DNA of 64,000 nt from Mycolicibacterium aubagnense (GTDB lineage Bacteria; Actinomycetota; Actinomycetes; Mycobacteriales; Mycobacteriaceae). The stretch covers positions 1,364,001 through 1,428,000 of the forward strand of contig NZ_AP022577.1 of the NCBI RefSeq assembly GCF_010730955.1. Direction: 5' to 3'. The notes under the pieces are model-generated. The model saw nothing but the letters and a program-made list of their open reading frames with translations, was not told the origin of the DNA and did not search any database. Numbering within the stretch: position 1 is the first letter of the stretch; each line of letters begins with the position of its first letter. Shown here in pieces: positions 49,057-57,315 of the stretch. A program made the position numbers and the translations under genes.

Positions 49057-50516
49057 TCAGGGCCCAGCCGGCGTCGGTTTCGGCGGCGCGCCAGCCAGAG
49101 CGTCAGCTCGGTGCCGGACCGCATCGATCTGGTGAACGGCGGTGCCGCGCGACCGGTGATGCTGAACGGCAGGTCGGTGCCGACCACCGACCGGTAGTGG
49201 CTGAACGTGTCGAAGCCGGCCTTGCCGTGATATGCGCCGCTGCCACTGGTGCCGACGCCACCGAACGGCACGGCCGACGGAATCATCTGGGCGGCAAAGT
49301 CATTGCGGGCCACCCCACCGCTTCGGGTGTCGCGCACGAAGGCCCGGAACTCGTCGTCATCCGGCCCGAACCAGTAGGCGACCAGCGGCGCGGCCCGCCC
49401 ATTGAGGTGATCGACCACGTCGCGGACGCTCGAATACGCCCGCACCACCAGCACCGGACCGAAGATCTCTTCGGTGGTGATGCGCATGCGGTCGTCGACA
49501 TCACGGACGATGGTCGGGGCGATCTTGCGGGTGCACCGGTTCGGCAGCACCTCACCGGGCGGAGCAACGGCCTCGACCATGGCACCTTTCTCCTTGGCGT
49601 CCCCGATCAGCGCAAGCACTCGGTCGAAGTTCGCCTCGTTGACCGACGAACAGTAGTCCCCGTTGCTGACGATCGACCCGAACATGGACCGCAACGTGTT
49701 TCGCGCCGCGTCGACAAAGTCATCAACCCGGTCGTCGGGCACGAAGACGTAGTCGGGGCTCACGCAGACCTGCCCCCCGTTGATCATCCGGCCTTGCGCG
49801 ATCCGGGCCGCGGCGCGGGTGAGATTCGCGGCCCGCGACACCACCACGGGGTTCTTGCCCCCGAGTTCGAGCGTCACCGGCACCAGGCTGCGTCCGGCGG
49901 CCTCTGCCACCTTGGCTCCCACCGCGGGTGAACCGGTGAAAAAGAGGTGGTCGAAGGGCAACCCGGAAAAGGCGGCCGCCACCTCGGGTCCGCCCGTGAC
50001 GACCGCCAGCTCCGTCTCATCGAAGTACTCGGGCGTGAGTGCCTTCATCAGCGCCGCGGTCTGTGCGGTGACTTCCGACATCTTGACCATCACCCGATTA
50101 CCGGCGGCGAAGGCGGCCGTCGCAGGCAGTACCACAAGATTGAGCGGAAAGTTCCACGGGCCGATGACCCCGACGACCCCCAGCGGGGACGGCACCACCT
50201 CGGCCCGCAGGCCCAGCACCCGGGCCGCGCGCATCGCAGTGGTTGATTTCATCCATTGCGGCACATGCGATCTGGTGTGCTCGATCACGGACATCATGCC
50301 GAGGACCTCGGTGAACAATGAACCGGCTTTGGCCCTCGTGCCGTAGTCCGCCGCCATCGCGTCGGCGAAGGCGTCAGCGTTGTCCAACACCAGCGCGACC
50401 AGGCGGTCGATGCGATTGCGCCGCAGGGCGGCCCCGGGAAAACCGTCGGCCAGGAACGCCTGCCGCTGGCGGTCGAGAACCACCCGCAACGCTGCCGGTT
50501 CCGCGCCGTCGCCCAT
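49038..50516 (-). CDS. Aldehyde dehydrogenase (coniferyl-aldehyde dehydrogenase-like)
   Basis: A 492-residue NAD(P)-dependent aldehyde dehydrogenase. Catalytic residues are N122 (GPWNFPLN), E217 (LELGGKNPV) and C251 (NGGQVCVSPDYV); FTGSPAVG (about 193-200) binds the cofactor. The C-terminal FGGVGTSGSGAYHGKAGFDT matches the group that includes coniferyl aldehyde and fatty aldehyde dehydrogenases. ATG 50516. It is divergent from a P450 gene behind a shared palindrome and overlaps the convergent KshA-like gene by 19 bases. It may oxidise an aldehyde formed by the P450. Confidence 0.93.
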   Translation of the reverse strand: MGDGAEPAALRVVLDRQRQAFLADGFPGAALRRNRIDRLVALVLDNADAFADAMAADYGTRAKAGSLFTEVLGMMSVIEHTRSHVPQWMKSTTAMRAARVLGLRAEVVPSPLGVVGVIGPWNFPLNLVVLPATAAFAAGNRVMVKMSEVTAQTAALMKALTPEYFDETELAVVTGGPEVAAAFSGLPFDHLFFTGSPAVGAKVAEAAGRSLVPVTLELGGKNPVVVSRAANLTRAAARIAQGRMINGGQVCVSPDYVFVPDDRVDDFVDAARNTLRSMFGSIVSNGDYCSSVNEANFDRVLALIGDAKEKGAMVEAVAPPGEVLPNRCTRKIAPTIVRDVDDRMRITTEEIFGPVLVVRAYSSVRDVVDHLNGRAAPLVAYWFGPDDDEFRAFVRDTRSGGVARNDFAAQMIPSAVPFGGVGTSGSGAYHGKAGFDTFSHYRSVVGTDLPFSITGRAAPPFTRSMRSGTELTLWLARRRNRRRLGPDHAGAS

Positions 50517-50565
50517 GGCCGGACAGTAGCACTTCGGGGAACTTCCTGACGCCGTAACGGCATCT

Positions 50566-50582
50566 ACTGTAAGCTTTACGGT
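50566..50582. promoter_or_regulatory. Palindrome ACTGTAAGCTTTACGGT in a divergent promoter
   Basis: Arms ACnGTAA and TTACnGT around a 3-base centre, one mismatched pair, in the 95-base gap between the ALDH (minus) and P450 (plus) genes. GCCGTAACGGC, a second near-palindrome, lies at 50551-50561. It resembles 45576-45592 and may be the operator of a regulator encoded outside the window. Confidence 0.55.
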
Positions 50583-50611
50583 ATTGGCAGCCGGATGCCC
50601 ATCAGTTAGAG

Positions 50612-51820
50612 GTGGTGAGTCTCGTTCAGGACACTGACGTCAACGAGGGTGTCGACCTCCTCCGTGACCCGTACGTCTTCTTCGCCCAGAAGCGAAGGGA
50701 AGGTGGCGCCTTCCGGGGCAGCGTCATGGACTGGTCGAAAACGCCCGAGGCATTCAGGCCCGAACATCTCTACGCCGCGGTGTCTTTCGACGCCGTCAAC
50801 CGCGTGTTCCGGGACGGCAAGGTCTTCAACTCGCACATCTACGACAGCACCATAGGGCTGTTCATCGGGCCCACCATCCTGGCGATGGAAGGCAAGGCAC
50901 ACTGGCAACACCGCAATCTGGTCTCCGCGGCGTTCAAGTCGAAATCGCTGGCGCGGTGGGAACCAGAGATCGTCCGCCCTGTCGTCAATGAGCTCATCGA
51001 CGAATTCGCCGACGCCGGCACCGCCGATCTGGTCGCCGACTTCACGCTGGAGTTCCCGACCCGCGTCATCTCAAAGCTGTTGGGGCTGCCCGAAGAGGAC
51101 CTGTCCTGGTTCCGGCAGCGCGCGGTCGAGCTGATCAGCTATACCGTGAAGTACCAGCGCGCCTTCGAAGCGTCGGCCGCGCTCAAGGACTACTTCCTGC
51201 AGCAGATCGAGCAGCGTCGCTGCAGCCCGACCGAAGACATCATCGGCGACCTGGTCACCGCAGACATCGACGGCGAGAAGCTCACCGACGAAGCCATCTA
51301 CTCGTTCTTGCGGCTGCTACTGCCCGCGGGGCTGGAGACCACCTACCGCTCGTCGGGAAATCTGTTGTATCTGTTGCTGACTCATCGCGAACAGTTCCAG
51401 GCGATTCAGCACGACCACACACTCATCGCCGATGCCGTCGAAGAGGGCCTGCGGTACGAAACGCCGCTGACCACCGTGCAACGCTTCGCCACCGAGGACA
51501 CCGAACTCGGGGGTGTCGAGGTGCCGGCGGGCGCCGTGATCGACGTGTGCATCGGCTCGGCGAACCGTGACGAGCGCCGGTGGGAACGCTCCGAGGAATT
51601 CGACATCTTCCGGAAACGTCTGCCGCACATCTCGTTTGCCGCCGGCGAGCACACCTGCATGGGTCTGCACCTGGCCCGGATGGAAACCCGGGTGGCGGTG
51701 GAATGTCTGCTCACCCGTCTCACGGACATGGAACTCGTCACCGACGACGACCCACATATCTCCGGAAATCCGTTCCGCTCCCCTACGGCGCTGCCCGTCA
51801 CGTTCAGCGCGGCGGGATGA
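50612..51820 (+). CDS. Cytochrome P450
   Basis: A 402-residue P450, only distantly similar to the one at 43280. I-helix LLPAGLETTYRSSGN, K-helix EEGLRYE (ExxR) and haem loop FAAGEHTCMGLHLARM with C349 are present. The acidic-alcohol pair of the I-helix is E-T-T, not D-T-T. Tandem GTG codons at 50612/50615 are the start, and GAGG lies just before. It leads a five-gene operon (P450, CoA-transferase, Ltp, SDR, amidohydrolase) facing the ALDH gene, which suggests terminal oxidation of an alkyl chain followed by CoA activation. Confidence 0.91.
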   Translation: MVSLVQDTDVNEGVDLLRDPYVFFAQKRREGGAFRGSVMDWSKTPEAFRPEHLYAAVSFDAVNRVFRDGKVFNSHIYDSTIGLFIGPTILAMEGKAHWQHRNLVSAAFKSKSLARWEPEIVRPVVNELIDEFADAGTADLVADFTLEFPTRVISKLLGLPEEDLSWFRQRAVELISYTVKYQRAFEASAALKDYFLQQIEQRRCSPTEDIIGDLVTADIDGEKLTDEAIYSFLRLLLPAGLETTYRSSGNLLYLLLTHREQFQAIQHDHTLIADAVEEGLRYETPLTTVQRFATEDTELGGVEVPAGAVIDVCIGSANRDERRWERSEEFDIFRKRLPHISFAAGEHTCMGLHLARMETRVAVECLLTRLTDMELVTDDDPHISGNPFRSPTALPVTFSAAG

Positions 51821-51824
51821 CGAC

Positions 51825-53051
51825 ATGGTCAAGGTGATGCAGGGCGTCCGGGTCCTCGAAGTCGCACAGTTCACCTTCGTTCCCGCGGCCGGCGCCATTC
51901 TCGCCGACTGGGGCGCCGACGTCATCAAGGTCGAGCACCCGGTCCGCGGCGATACCCAGCGCGGCTTCGTCAACATGGGCGGACTCCAACTCGATCCCGA
52001 TCGGCACCCCCTGATCGAGCACCCCAACCGGGGCAAGCGCAGCGTCGGCATCGACGTGTCCACGTCCGGTGGGCAGGAGGTCCTCTACGAGATCGCCAAG
52101 ACGGCCGACGTCTTCCTCACCAACTACCTGCCGACAGCCCGCCAGAGGCACAAGTTCGATATCGAGCACATTCGTGCCGTGAACCCGAACATCATCTATG
52201 CGCGCGGCAGTGCCTACGGCGACAAAGGCCCTGAGCGCGACGTCGGCGGCTTCGACGGCACCGCGTTCTGGACCCGCAGTGGGGTCGGGCATTCGCTGAC
52301 ACCCGAAGCGCTGGGCGGCGCGTTGTCACAAGGCATTCCGGCGTTCGGGGATTCCATCGGCGGGGCGAACATCGCCGGTGGCATTTCGGCCGCGCTGTTT
52401 CACCGCGAGCGCACGGGCGAGGCCGTCGAGCTCGATGTGTCCCTGCTGAGCACCGCGTGGTGGGCCGCCGGCGCGAGTATGACCCAGGGCATGGAGACGG
52501 GCGAGACCATGCGATCACTCATGCCCGACGACGCCGGCCAGAGCGTCAACCCCTTCATGGCCAACTATCTGACGTCCGATGGCGGAACGATCAACCTGTG
52601 CATCGTCAGCCCGACCGGCTACATCCGCGACGCCTTCGAACACCTGGGGCTTGCCGAGTTGGCCGACGACCCACGGTTCAGCGATGTGCTGCCGCTGATC
52701 GAGAATGCCCCGGCGGCTGCGGCTCTCATCAGCGAGGCGATCCGCAGCAAGCCGTTCGAGTACTGGCGAGCGCACCTCAAGACCATGAAGGGTCAGTGGG
52801 CGCCCTTCCAGAGCTTCCTCGACCTCGCCACCGACGAACAGGCCATCGCCAACGACATGATCGTCGAAGTCGACGCCGGCGTGGGTGAGCGACCGTTCCG
52901 GGTGGTCCGCGGGCCGGTGCAGTTCAACCACGAACCGCTCCAGACGACCCGGGCACCACAGGCCTCCGAGCACACCGAGCTGATCCTGTCCGAACTCGGA
53001 ATCGACTGGGACCGGATCGACGCCCTCAAGAAGGCAGGAGCCATCGCCTGA
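51825..53051 (+). CDS. CaiB/BaiF (family III) CoA-transferase
   Basis: A 408-residue family III CoA-transferase. QGVRVLEVAQFTFVPAAGAILADWGADVIKVEHP (split here as the N-terminal strand and GADVIKVEHP at about 30-39) is typical, followed by HPNRGKRSVGIDV and the catalytic aspartate in PAFGDSIGGANIAGG (about 178-192). ATG 51825 is used, 4 bases after the P450 stop. The stop shares a base with the ATG of the Ltp gene. It probably loads CoA onto the acid formed by the P450 and ALDH. Confidence 0.9.
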   Translation: MVKVMQGVRVLEVAQFTFVPAAGAILADWGADVIKVEHPVRGDTQRGFVNMGGLQLDPDRHPLIEHPNRGKRSVGIDVSTSGGQEVLYEIAKTADVFLTNYLPTARQRHKFDIEHIRAVNPNIIYARGSAYGDKGPERDVGGFDGTAFWTRSGVGHSLTPEALGGALSQGIPAFGDSIGGANIAGGISAALFHRERTGEAVELDVSLLSTAWWAAGASMTQGMETGETMRSLMPDDAGQSVNPFMANYLTSDGGTINLCIVSPTGYIRDAFEHLGLAELADDPRFSDVLPLIENAPAAAALISEAIRSKPFEYWRAHLKTMKGQWAPFQSFLDLATDEQAIANDMIVEVDAGVGERPFRVVRGPVQFNHEPLQTTRAPQASEHTELILSELGIDWDRIDALKKAGAIA

Positions 53052-54196
53052 TGCACGACGTAGCGATCATCGGTGCCGGGCTGCACCCGTTCGGCCGGTT
53101 CGAGGGCAAGTCCGCGATGCAGATGGGCGTCGACGCGATCTTCGCGGCCGTCGCCGACGCCGGCGTCGAGTGGAGCGACATCGGTGCCGCCACCGGCGGC
53201 AGCTGGACCGTCGCGAACCCTGATGCCATCGTGGGCATGGTGGGCTTGAGCGGGATTCCGTTCACCAACGTGTTCAACGCGTGCGCGACCGCGGCCAGCG
53301 CGGTCAAGGCGTGCGCCGACGGAATTCGCCTGGGCGACTACGAGATCGGTGTAGCCGTCGGGCTGGACAAGCATCCCCGTGGCGCCTTCACCGAAGACCC
53401 CGCCCTGGTCGGCATGCCCAGCTGGTATGCGGAGAACGGACAGTACCTCACCACCCAGTTCTTCGGGATGAAAGCCAACCGGTACCTCAACGACCACGGG
53501 ATATCGCAGCAGACGCTGGCCAGAGTCGCCGCCAAGAACTTCCGCAACGGCGCGCTGAACCCCAATGCCTTCCGGCGTAAGCCCATTTCGGAGGATGACA
53601 TCCTGGGCTCGCCGATGCTGAACTACCCGCTGACGCAGTACATGTTCTGCGCACCTGACGAGGGCGCCGCCGCGGTGGTGATGTGCCGCGCCGAGATCGC
53701 CCACCGCTACACGGACAGGCCCGTCTACGTGCGCGCCGTCGAAATCCGCACCCGGTCCTATGGCGCCTACGAGGTCAACACCACCTTCGCGCCCGTCGAG
53801 GAAGACGTGGCACCGACGGTGTACGCGGCGCGGGCCGCCTTCGAAAAGGCGGCTATCGCACCGGAAGACGTCGACGTGATCCAGCTGCAGGACACCGACG
53901 CCGGCGCAGAGATCATCCACATGGCCGAGTGCGGTTTCTGCGGACACGGAGACCAGGAAAAGCTCCTCGCCGACGGCGCCACCGAGATCGGAGGCAGCAT
54001 GCCGGTCAACACCGACGGCGGCCTGATCGCCAACGGAGAGCCCATCGGTGCATCGGGCCTGCGGCAGCTCCATGAACTGGTCCGTCAGTTACGCGGCGAG
54101 GCCGGGGACCGGCAGGTACCCGGCGAGCCGAAGGTCGGCTTCGCGCAGTTATACGGTGCGCCCGGTACCGCCGCGGCCACGATTCTCACGCGGTGA
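53051..54196 (+). CDS. Thiolase-fold lipid-transfer protein (Ltp/SCP-x-like)
   Basis: A 381-residue paralogue of the product of 41358-42503, same length and highly similar along its length. The nucleophile C78 (FTNVFNACATAAS), GLDKHPRGAF, FFGMKANRY and the C-terminal NTDGGLIANGEPIGASG are all conserved. Unlike the other copy it has no DUF35 gene next to it, so it may share that partner or act alone. It overlaps the CoA-transferase by one base and the SDR by four. It is likely to cleave the final C-C bond of a side chain. Confidence 0.9.
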   Translation: MHDVAIIGAGLHPFGRFEGKSAMQMGVDAIFAAVADAGVEWSDIGAATGGSWTVANPDAIVGMVGLSGIPFTNVFNACATAASAVKACADGIRLGDYEIGVAVGLDKHPRGAFTEDPALVGMPSWYAENGQYLTTQFFGMKANRYLNDHGISQQTLARVAAKNFRNGALNPNAFRRKPISEDDILGSPMLNYPLTQYMFCAPDEGAAAVVMCRAEIAHRYTDRPVYVRAVEIRTRSYGAYEVNTTFAPVEEDVAPTVYAARAAFEKAAIAPEDVDVIQLQDTDAGAEIIHMAECGFCGHGDQEKLLADGATEIGGSMPVNTDGGLIANGEPIGASGLRQLHELVRQLRGEAGDRQVPGEPKVGFAQLYGAPGTAAATILTR

Positions 54197-54966
54197 CGAC
54201 GATGTCGAGGACGGTCGTCATCGGCGCGTCGAGCGGGCTCGGCCGCTGCATCGGCGTCGGCCTGGCCCAGCGCGGCGCCCAGGTCGCGCTGCTGGCGCGG
54301 CGCCTCACGCGGCTGGAGAACGCCGCGAAGGAAGCTGGACCCCACGCGGTCGCACTCGAATGCGACGTCACCGACGAAGCGTCGGTCCGGTCGGCCATCG
54401 ACGCGGCAGCCGTTGCTCTGGGCGGCATCGACAACCTCGTCTACACCCCCGCCATCGGCCCGGTGGTGCGGCTCGTCGACACCGATGCCGACATCTGGCG
54501 GCGTGTCTTCGACACCAACGTGGTCGGTGCGTCGCTCGCGACGACAGCTGCCATCCCCCACCTCACGGCCGCTGCCGGCAAGGCCGTCTATCTGTCTTCT
54601 GACGCCGGCACTTTCGGCCCACCGTGGCCCGGACTCGGCGCCTACGGGGTGAGCAAGGCCGCGCTCGAGCGGCTTGTCGAAGCCTGGCGGGCCGAGCATC
54701 CCGACATCGGCTTCACGTGCCTGGTGGTCGGCGAATGCGGCGGCGGCAAAGGCGACAGCCAAACCGGCATGAACGCCGACTGGGACCTGGAACTCGCCGC
54801 AAAAGCGCTGCCGCTGTGGATGTCCGGAGGCTGTCTGCCCGGCAAATTGATGCCGGTCGAAGACCTGGTCAACGTGGTGCAGACGATCCTCAGCACCAGT
54901 TCGTCAACGTCGATGCCAAAGGTGATCGCCCGCGGCGCCCCGAAGGGAACGGCAATCCTGCCATGA
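54193..54966 (+). CDS. SDR oxidoreductase
   Basis: A 257-residue SDR. N-terminal VVIGASSGLGRCIGVGLAQRG (about 8-28), LARR after strand 2 (arginines favour NADP), the catalytic serine in YLSSDAG and YGVSKAALERLVE (YxxxK, about 152-156) are present. The NAG motif is replaced by VYTPAIGP. C-terminal residues VIARGAPKGTAILP are atypical and lack the usual VDGG. GTG start overlapping the Ltp stop. It could reduce or oxidise a keto/hydroxy intermediate. Confidence 0.88.
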   Translation: MTTMSRTVVIGASSGLGRCIGVGLAQRGAQVALLARRLTRLENAAKEAGPHAVALECDVTDEASVRSAIDAAAVALGGIDNLVYTPAIGPVVRLVDTDADIWRRVFDTNVVGASLATTAAIPHLTAAAGKAVYLSSDAGTFGPPWPGLGAYGVSKAALERLVEAWRAEHPDIGFTCLVVGECGGGKGDSQTGMNADWDLELAAKALPLWMSGGCLPGKLMPVEDLVNVVQTILSTSSSTSMPKVIARGAPKGTAILP

Positions 54967-56201
54967 CGCGATTCACCTCAGCGCCGATCTTCGACGCCGA
55001 CCAGCACATGTACGAGACAGCCGAGGCGCTGACCAAGTACCTGCCCGAAAAATACGCACGGGCAGTGCAGTTCGCGAAGTTCGGGAAGCAAACCCGCATC
55101 GTGATCAACGGCCGGGTCAACGACTTCATCCCCAATCCGACATTCGAGCGCGTCGCCGCACCCGGGGCGCACGAGAGATTCTTCGCCGGGGAGAACGCCG
55201 AAGGCCTCAGCCTGCGCGAAATGCAGGGTGCCGCAATCGAAGCGCCCGCAGCCACGCGCAATCCCGCCGAGCGGGTCAAGGAGCTCGACCGCCAGGGCGT
55301 CGTCGAGGCCTTGAACTACCCGACGCTGGCCAGCCTCATCGAACACGCCACCGCCGACGATCCCGAACTGTCACTGGCAGTGATTCACGCGCTGAACCAG
55401 TGGATGCTCGAGCACTGGACTTTCAACTACGAGGACCGGGTGTACTCGACACCGATCATCAACCTGTCCGAGGTCGACGGTGCGCAACGAGAACTCGAGT
55501 ACCTGCTGGCGGGCGGCGTGCGCGTGGCCCTCGTCAAACCGGGGCCGGTCAACGGGATTCGGGGGTGGCGCTCCCCCGCGTTACCGGAATTCGACCCGTT
55601 CTGGCGCGACCTGGAGGCCGCGGGCCTGCCGGTGGTGCTGCACGCGAGCTATCCCCCGCTGGACACGTACGTCAACCAGTGGGAACCGCCTCACACCCAG
55701 AGCTTCATGGCGCAGAGCGCGTTCCGGTGGATGGTGCTCGGCCACCGCGAGATCGCCGACATGATCACCAGCCTGATCTGTCATGGCACCCTGACCCGGT
55801 TTCCGAAGCTGCGCATTGCCAGTGTCGAGAACGGCAGCTCGTGGATTTACCCGTTGTTCCACGACTTTGCCGACCTGTACAAGAAGATGCCGCAGAACTT
55901 TCCGGAACACCCGCACGAGGTGTTTCGTCGCAACATCTGGGTGAGCCCGTTCTGGGAAGGCTGTGTGGCCGACGTCGTGAACACCGTCGGGTGGGATCGG
56001 GTCATGTTCGGTTCGGACTACCCCCATCCCGAAGGCCTCGCCGAGCCGAAAGGCTTCTGGCGCTACGCCGAAGACATGGATGAGCGGCGGACCTACGACT
56101 TCATGGGCGACAACGCCCGCCGCTTCATGGGGCTGACCATCGCCAACCCCGATCCCGCGGGGGCGCGGCCACCGAAACTAGCGGGGTTCGCCCGCTCCTG
56201 A
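54963..56201 (+). CDS. Amidohydrolase_2 family TIM-barrel protein
   Basis: A 412-residue Amidohydrolase_2 protein. Features: IFDADQHMYE (about 9-18, metal motif), FIPNPTFERVA, RVKELDRQGVVEALNYPTLA (about 102-121), VLHASYPP, SVENGSSWIYPLFHDF and MFGSDYPHPEG (terminal metal aspartate, about 344-354). It is a clear paralogue of the product at 61996 (FIPNPTF, RVK-LD-Q, ENGS, FGSDxPHxEG shared). ATG 54963 overlaps the SDR stop. It is the last gene of its operon and overlaps the convergent epimerase by 24 bases. The reaction is unknown. Confidence 0.87.
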   Translation: MTRFTSAPIFDADQHMYETAEALTKYLPEKYARAVQFAKFGKQTRIVINGRVNDFIPNPTFERVAAPGAHERFFAGENAEGLSLREMQGAAIEAPAATRNPAERVKELDRQGVVEALNYPTLASLIEHATADDPELSLAVIHALNQWMLEHWTFNYEDRVYSTPIINLSEVDGAQRELEYLLAGGVRVALVKPGPVNGIRGWRSPALPEFDPFWRDLEAAGLPVVLHASYPPLDTYVNQWEPPHTQSFMAQSAFRWMVLGHREIADMITSLICHGTLTRFPKLRIASVENGSSWIYPLFHDFADLYKKMPQNFPEHPHEVFRRNIWVSPFWEGCVADVVNTVGWDRVMFGSDYPHPEGLAEPKGFWRYAEDMDERRTYDFMGDNARRFMGLTIANPDPAGARPPKLAGFARS

Positions 56202-57314
56202 TCTGGCCTGACCGCTCGCCAAAGCCCCTGGACCGTAGTTCTTCTCGATCAGTGCCCACGGGTCGGCGTAGCGTCCTCGCCCCTCCACCTTGCGCTGGAC
56301 AGCGAGAATCGTCCTCAGCACCGGACGGATCGCGGGCCCGAGCGCCCACAGCACCGGACGGAGCCGCCCCAGCGAATCCGCCACCCAGGCCAGCGTCTCG
56401 GACCACGAATGCTCTTGGAAATCCAGTAGCGCCTGCGCTTCGCTGGTGTCGAAGAACCCGGTGAAGCCCCAGCCCCGGTCGTCTTCCGGATCACCGGGAA
56501 GACTCGCCGAAGGGCCGAGCCGCCCGACACCGACCGCCTCCATGATGTCGTCCTCGACGTCACGGAAGGTGTGCAGGTGCGTGTCGTCGCCGCCGATCAA
56601 CAGCGTCTTGCCGTTCACCGCATCCCGACGGTCGACGGCGTTGGCGAAGGCCAGCGCGACGTCGCGGGCGTCGACGGTGTGCAGCTGATTGTCCCGCGGC
56701 GTGGCGCGCATCAGCACCAGATAGTCGGTGTTGAAGTTGGCCGAGACGTCGGTCGAGATCACTCCCCCGAGGCGCAGCACCGCGTAGGGCAGCCCGCTGC
56801 TCCGCACCACCTCTTCAGCGAGCACCTTGTCCTCGCCGTACTGGTCGACCGGGTTCACCGGGGTGTCCGCGGTGATGCGCTGCGGATGGGTGTACCGATT
56901 GCGGGATCCGTAGACCGACGCGCTCGACGCGTCGACGAACAGCGGTGGTTCGGAGAGCGAACGTGCGGCCGCCACCAGGTTGTGGGTTCCGTCGACGTTG
57001 ATCCTGCGCGCCAGCAACGGGTTTCGGTACGACGCGGGGGCCAGCATCGCGGCCAGATGCACAATGGCCGCAGGCCTGTGCCGGCTCACGCACTCGGCGA
57101 TGGTGTCCGCGTCGAGCAGGTCGGCGTACGCGACGACGAGTGTGCCACCGTCTGACCGGGTCGCGAGCTCGTCGGCGACCACGGTGGTCTTGTCGTTCTG
57201 CAGGTCCATCGCGATGACGGTTCGCCCTCGCCTGAGCAAGATCTCGGCACACCGCTTCCCGACTTGCCCGAAGGCGCCGGTGATCAGTACGACGTCGGCA
57301 ATCTGGTCTGTCAC
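56178..57314 (-). CDS. NAD-dependent epimerase/dehydratase family protein
   Basis: A 378-residue extended SDR. TGAFGQVGKRCAEILLRRG (cofactor, about 12-30), AMDLQNDK, HLAAMLAPASYRNP, SSASVYGSRN and the YxxxK pair in YGEDKVLAEE (about 159-168) are present. Its layout matches the protein at 24162 (same HLAA-x-xP-x-YRNP and GWGFTGFFDTSEAQ-type segments), so the two are paralogues. GTG 57314 has AAAGGA just upstream and directly follows the ACAD stop; a GTG at 57332 is possible. It is the last gene of the right-hand minus-strand operon. Confidence 0.86.
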   Translation of the reverse strand: MTDQIADVVLITGAFGQVGKRCAEILLRRGRTVIAMDLQNDKTTVVADELATRSDGGTLVVAYADLLDADTIAECVSRHRPAAIVHLAAMLAPASYRNPLLARRINVDGTHNLVAAARSLSEPPLFVDASSASVYGSRNRYTHPQRITADTPVNPVDQYGEDKVLAEEVVRSSGLPYAVLRLGGVISTDVSANFNTDYLVLMRATPRDNQLHTVDARDVALAFANAVDRRDAVNGKTLLIGGDDTHLHTFRDVEDDIMEAVGVGRLGPSASLPGDPEDDRGWGFTGFFDTSEAQALLDFQEHSWSETLAWVADSLGRLRPVLWALGPAIRPVLRTILAVQRKVEGRGRYADPWALIEKNYGPGALASGQARSGAGEPR

Positions 57315-57315
57315 T

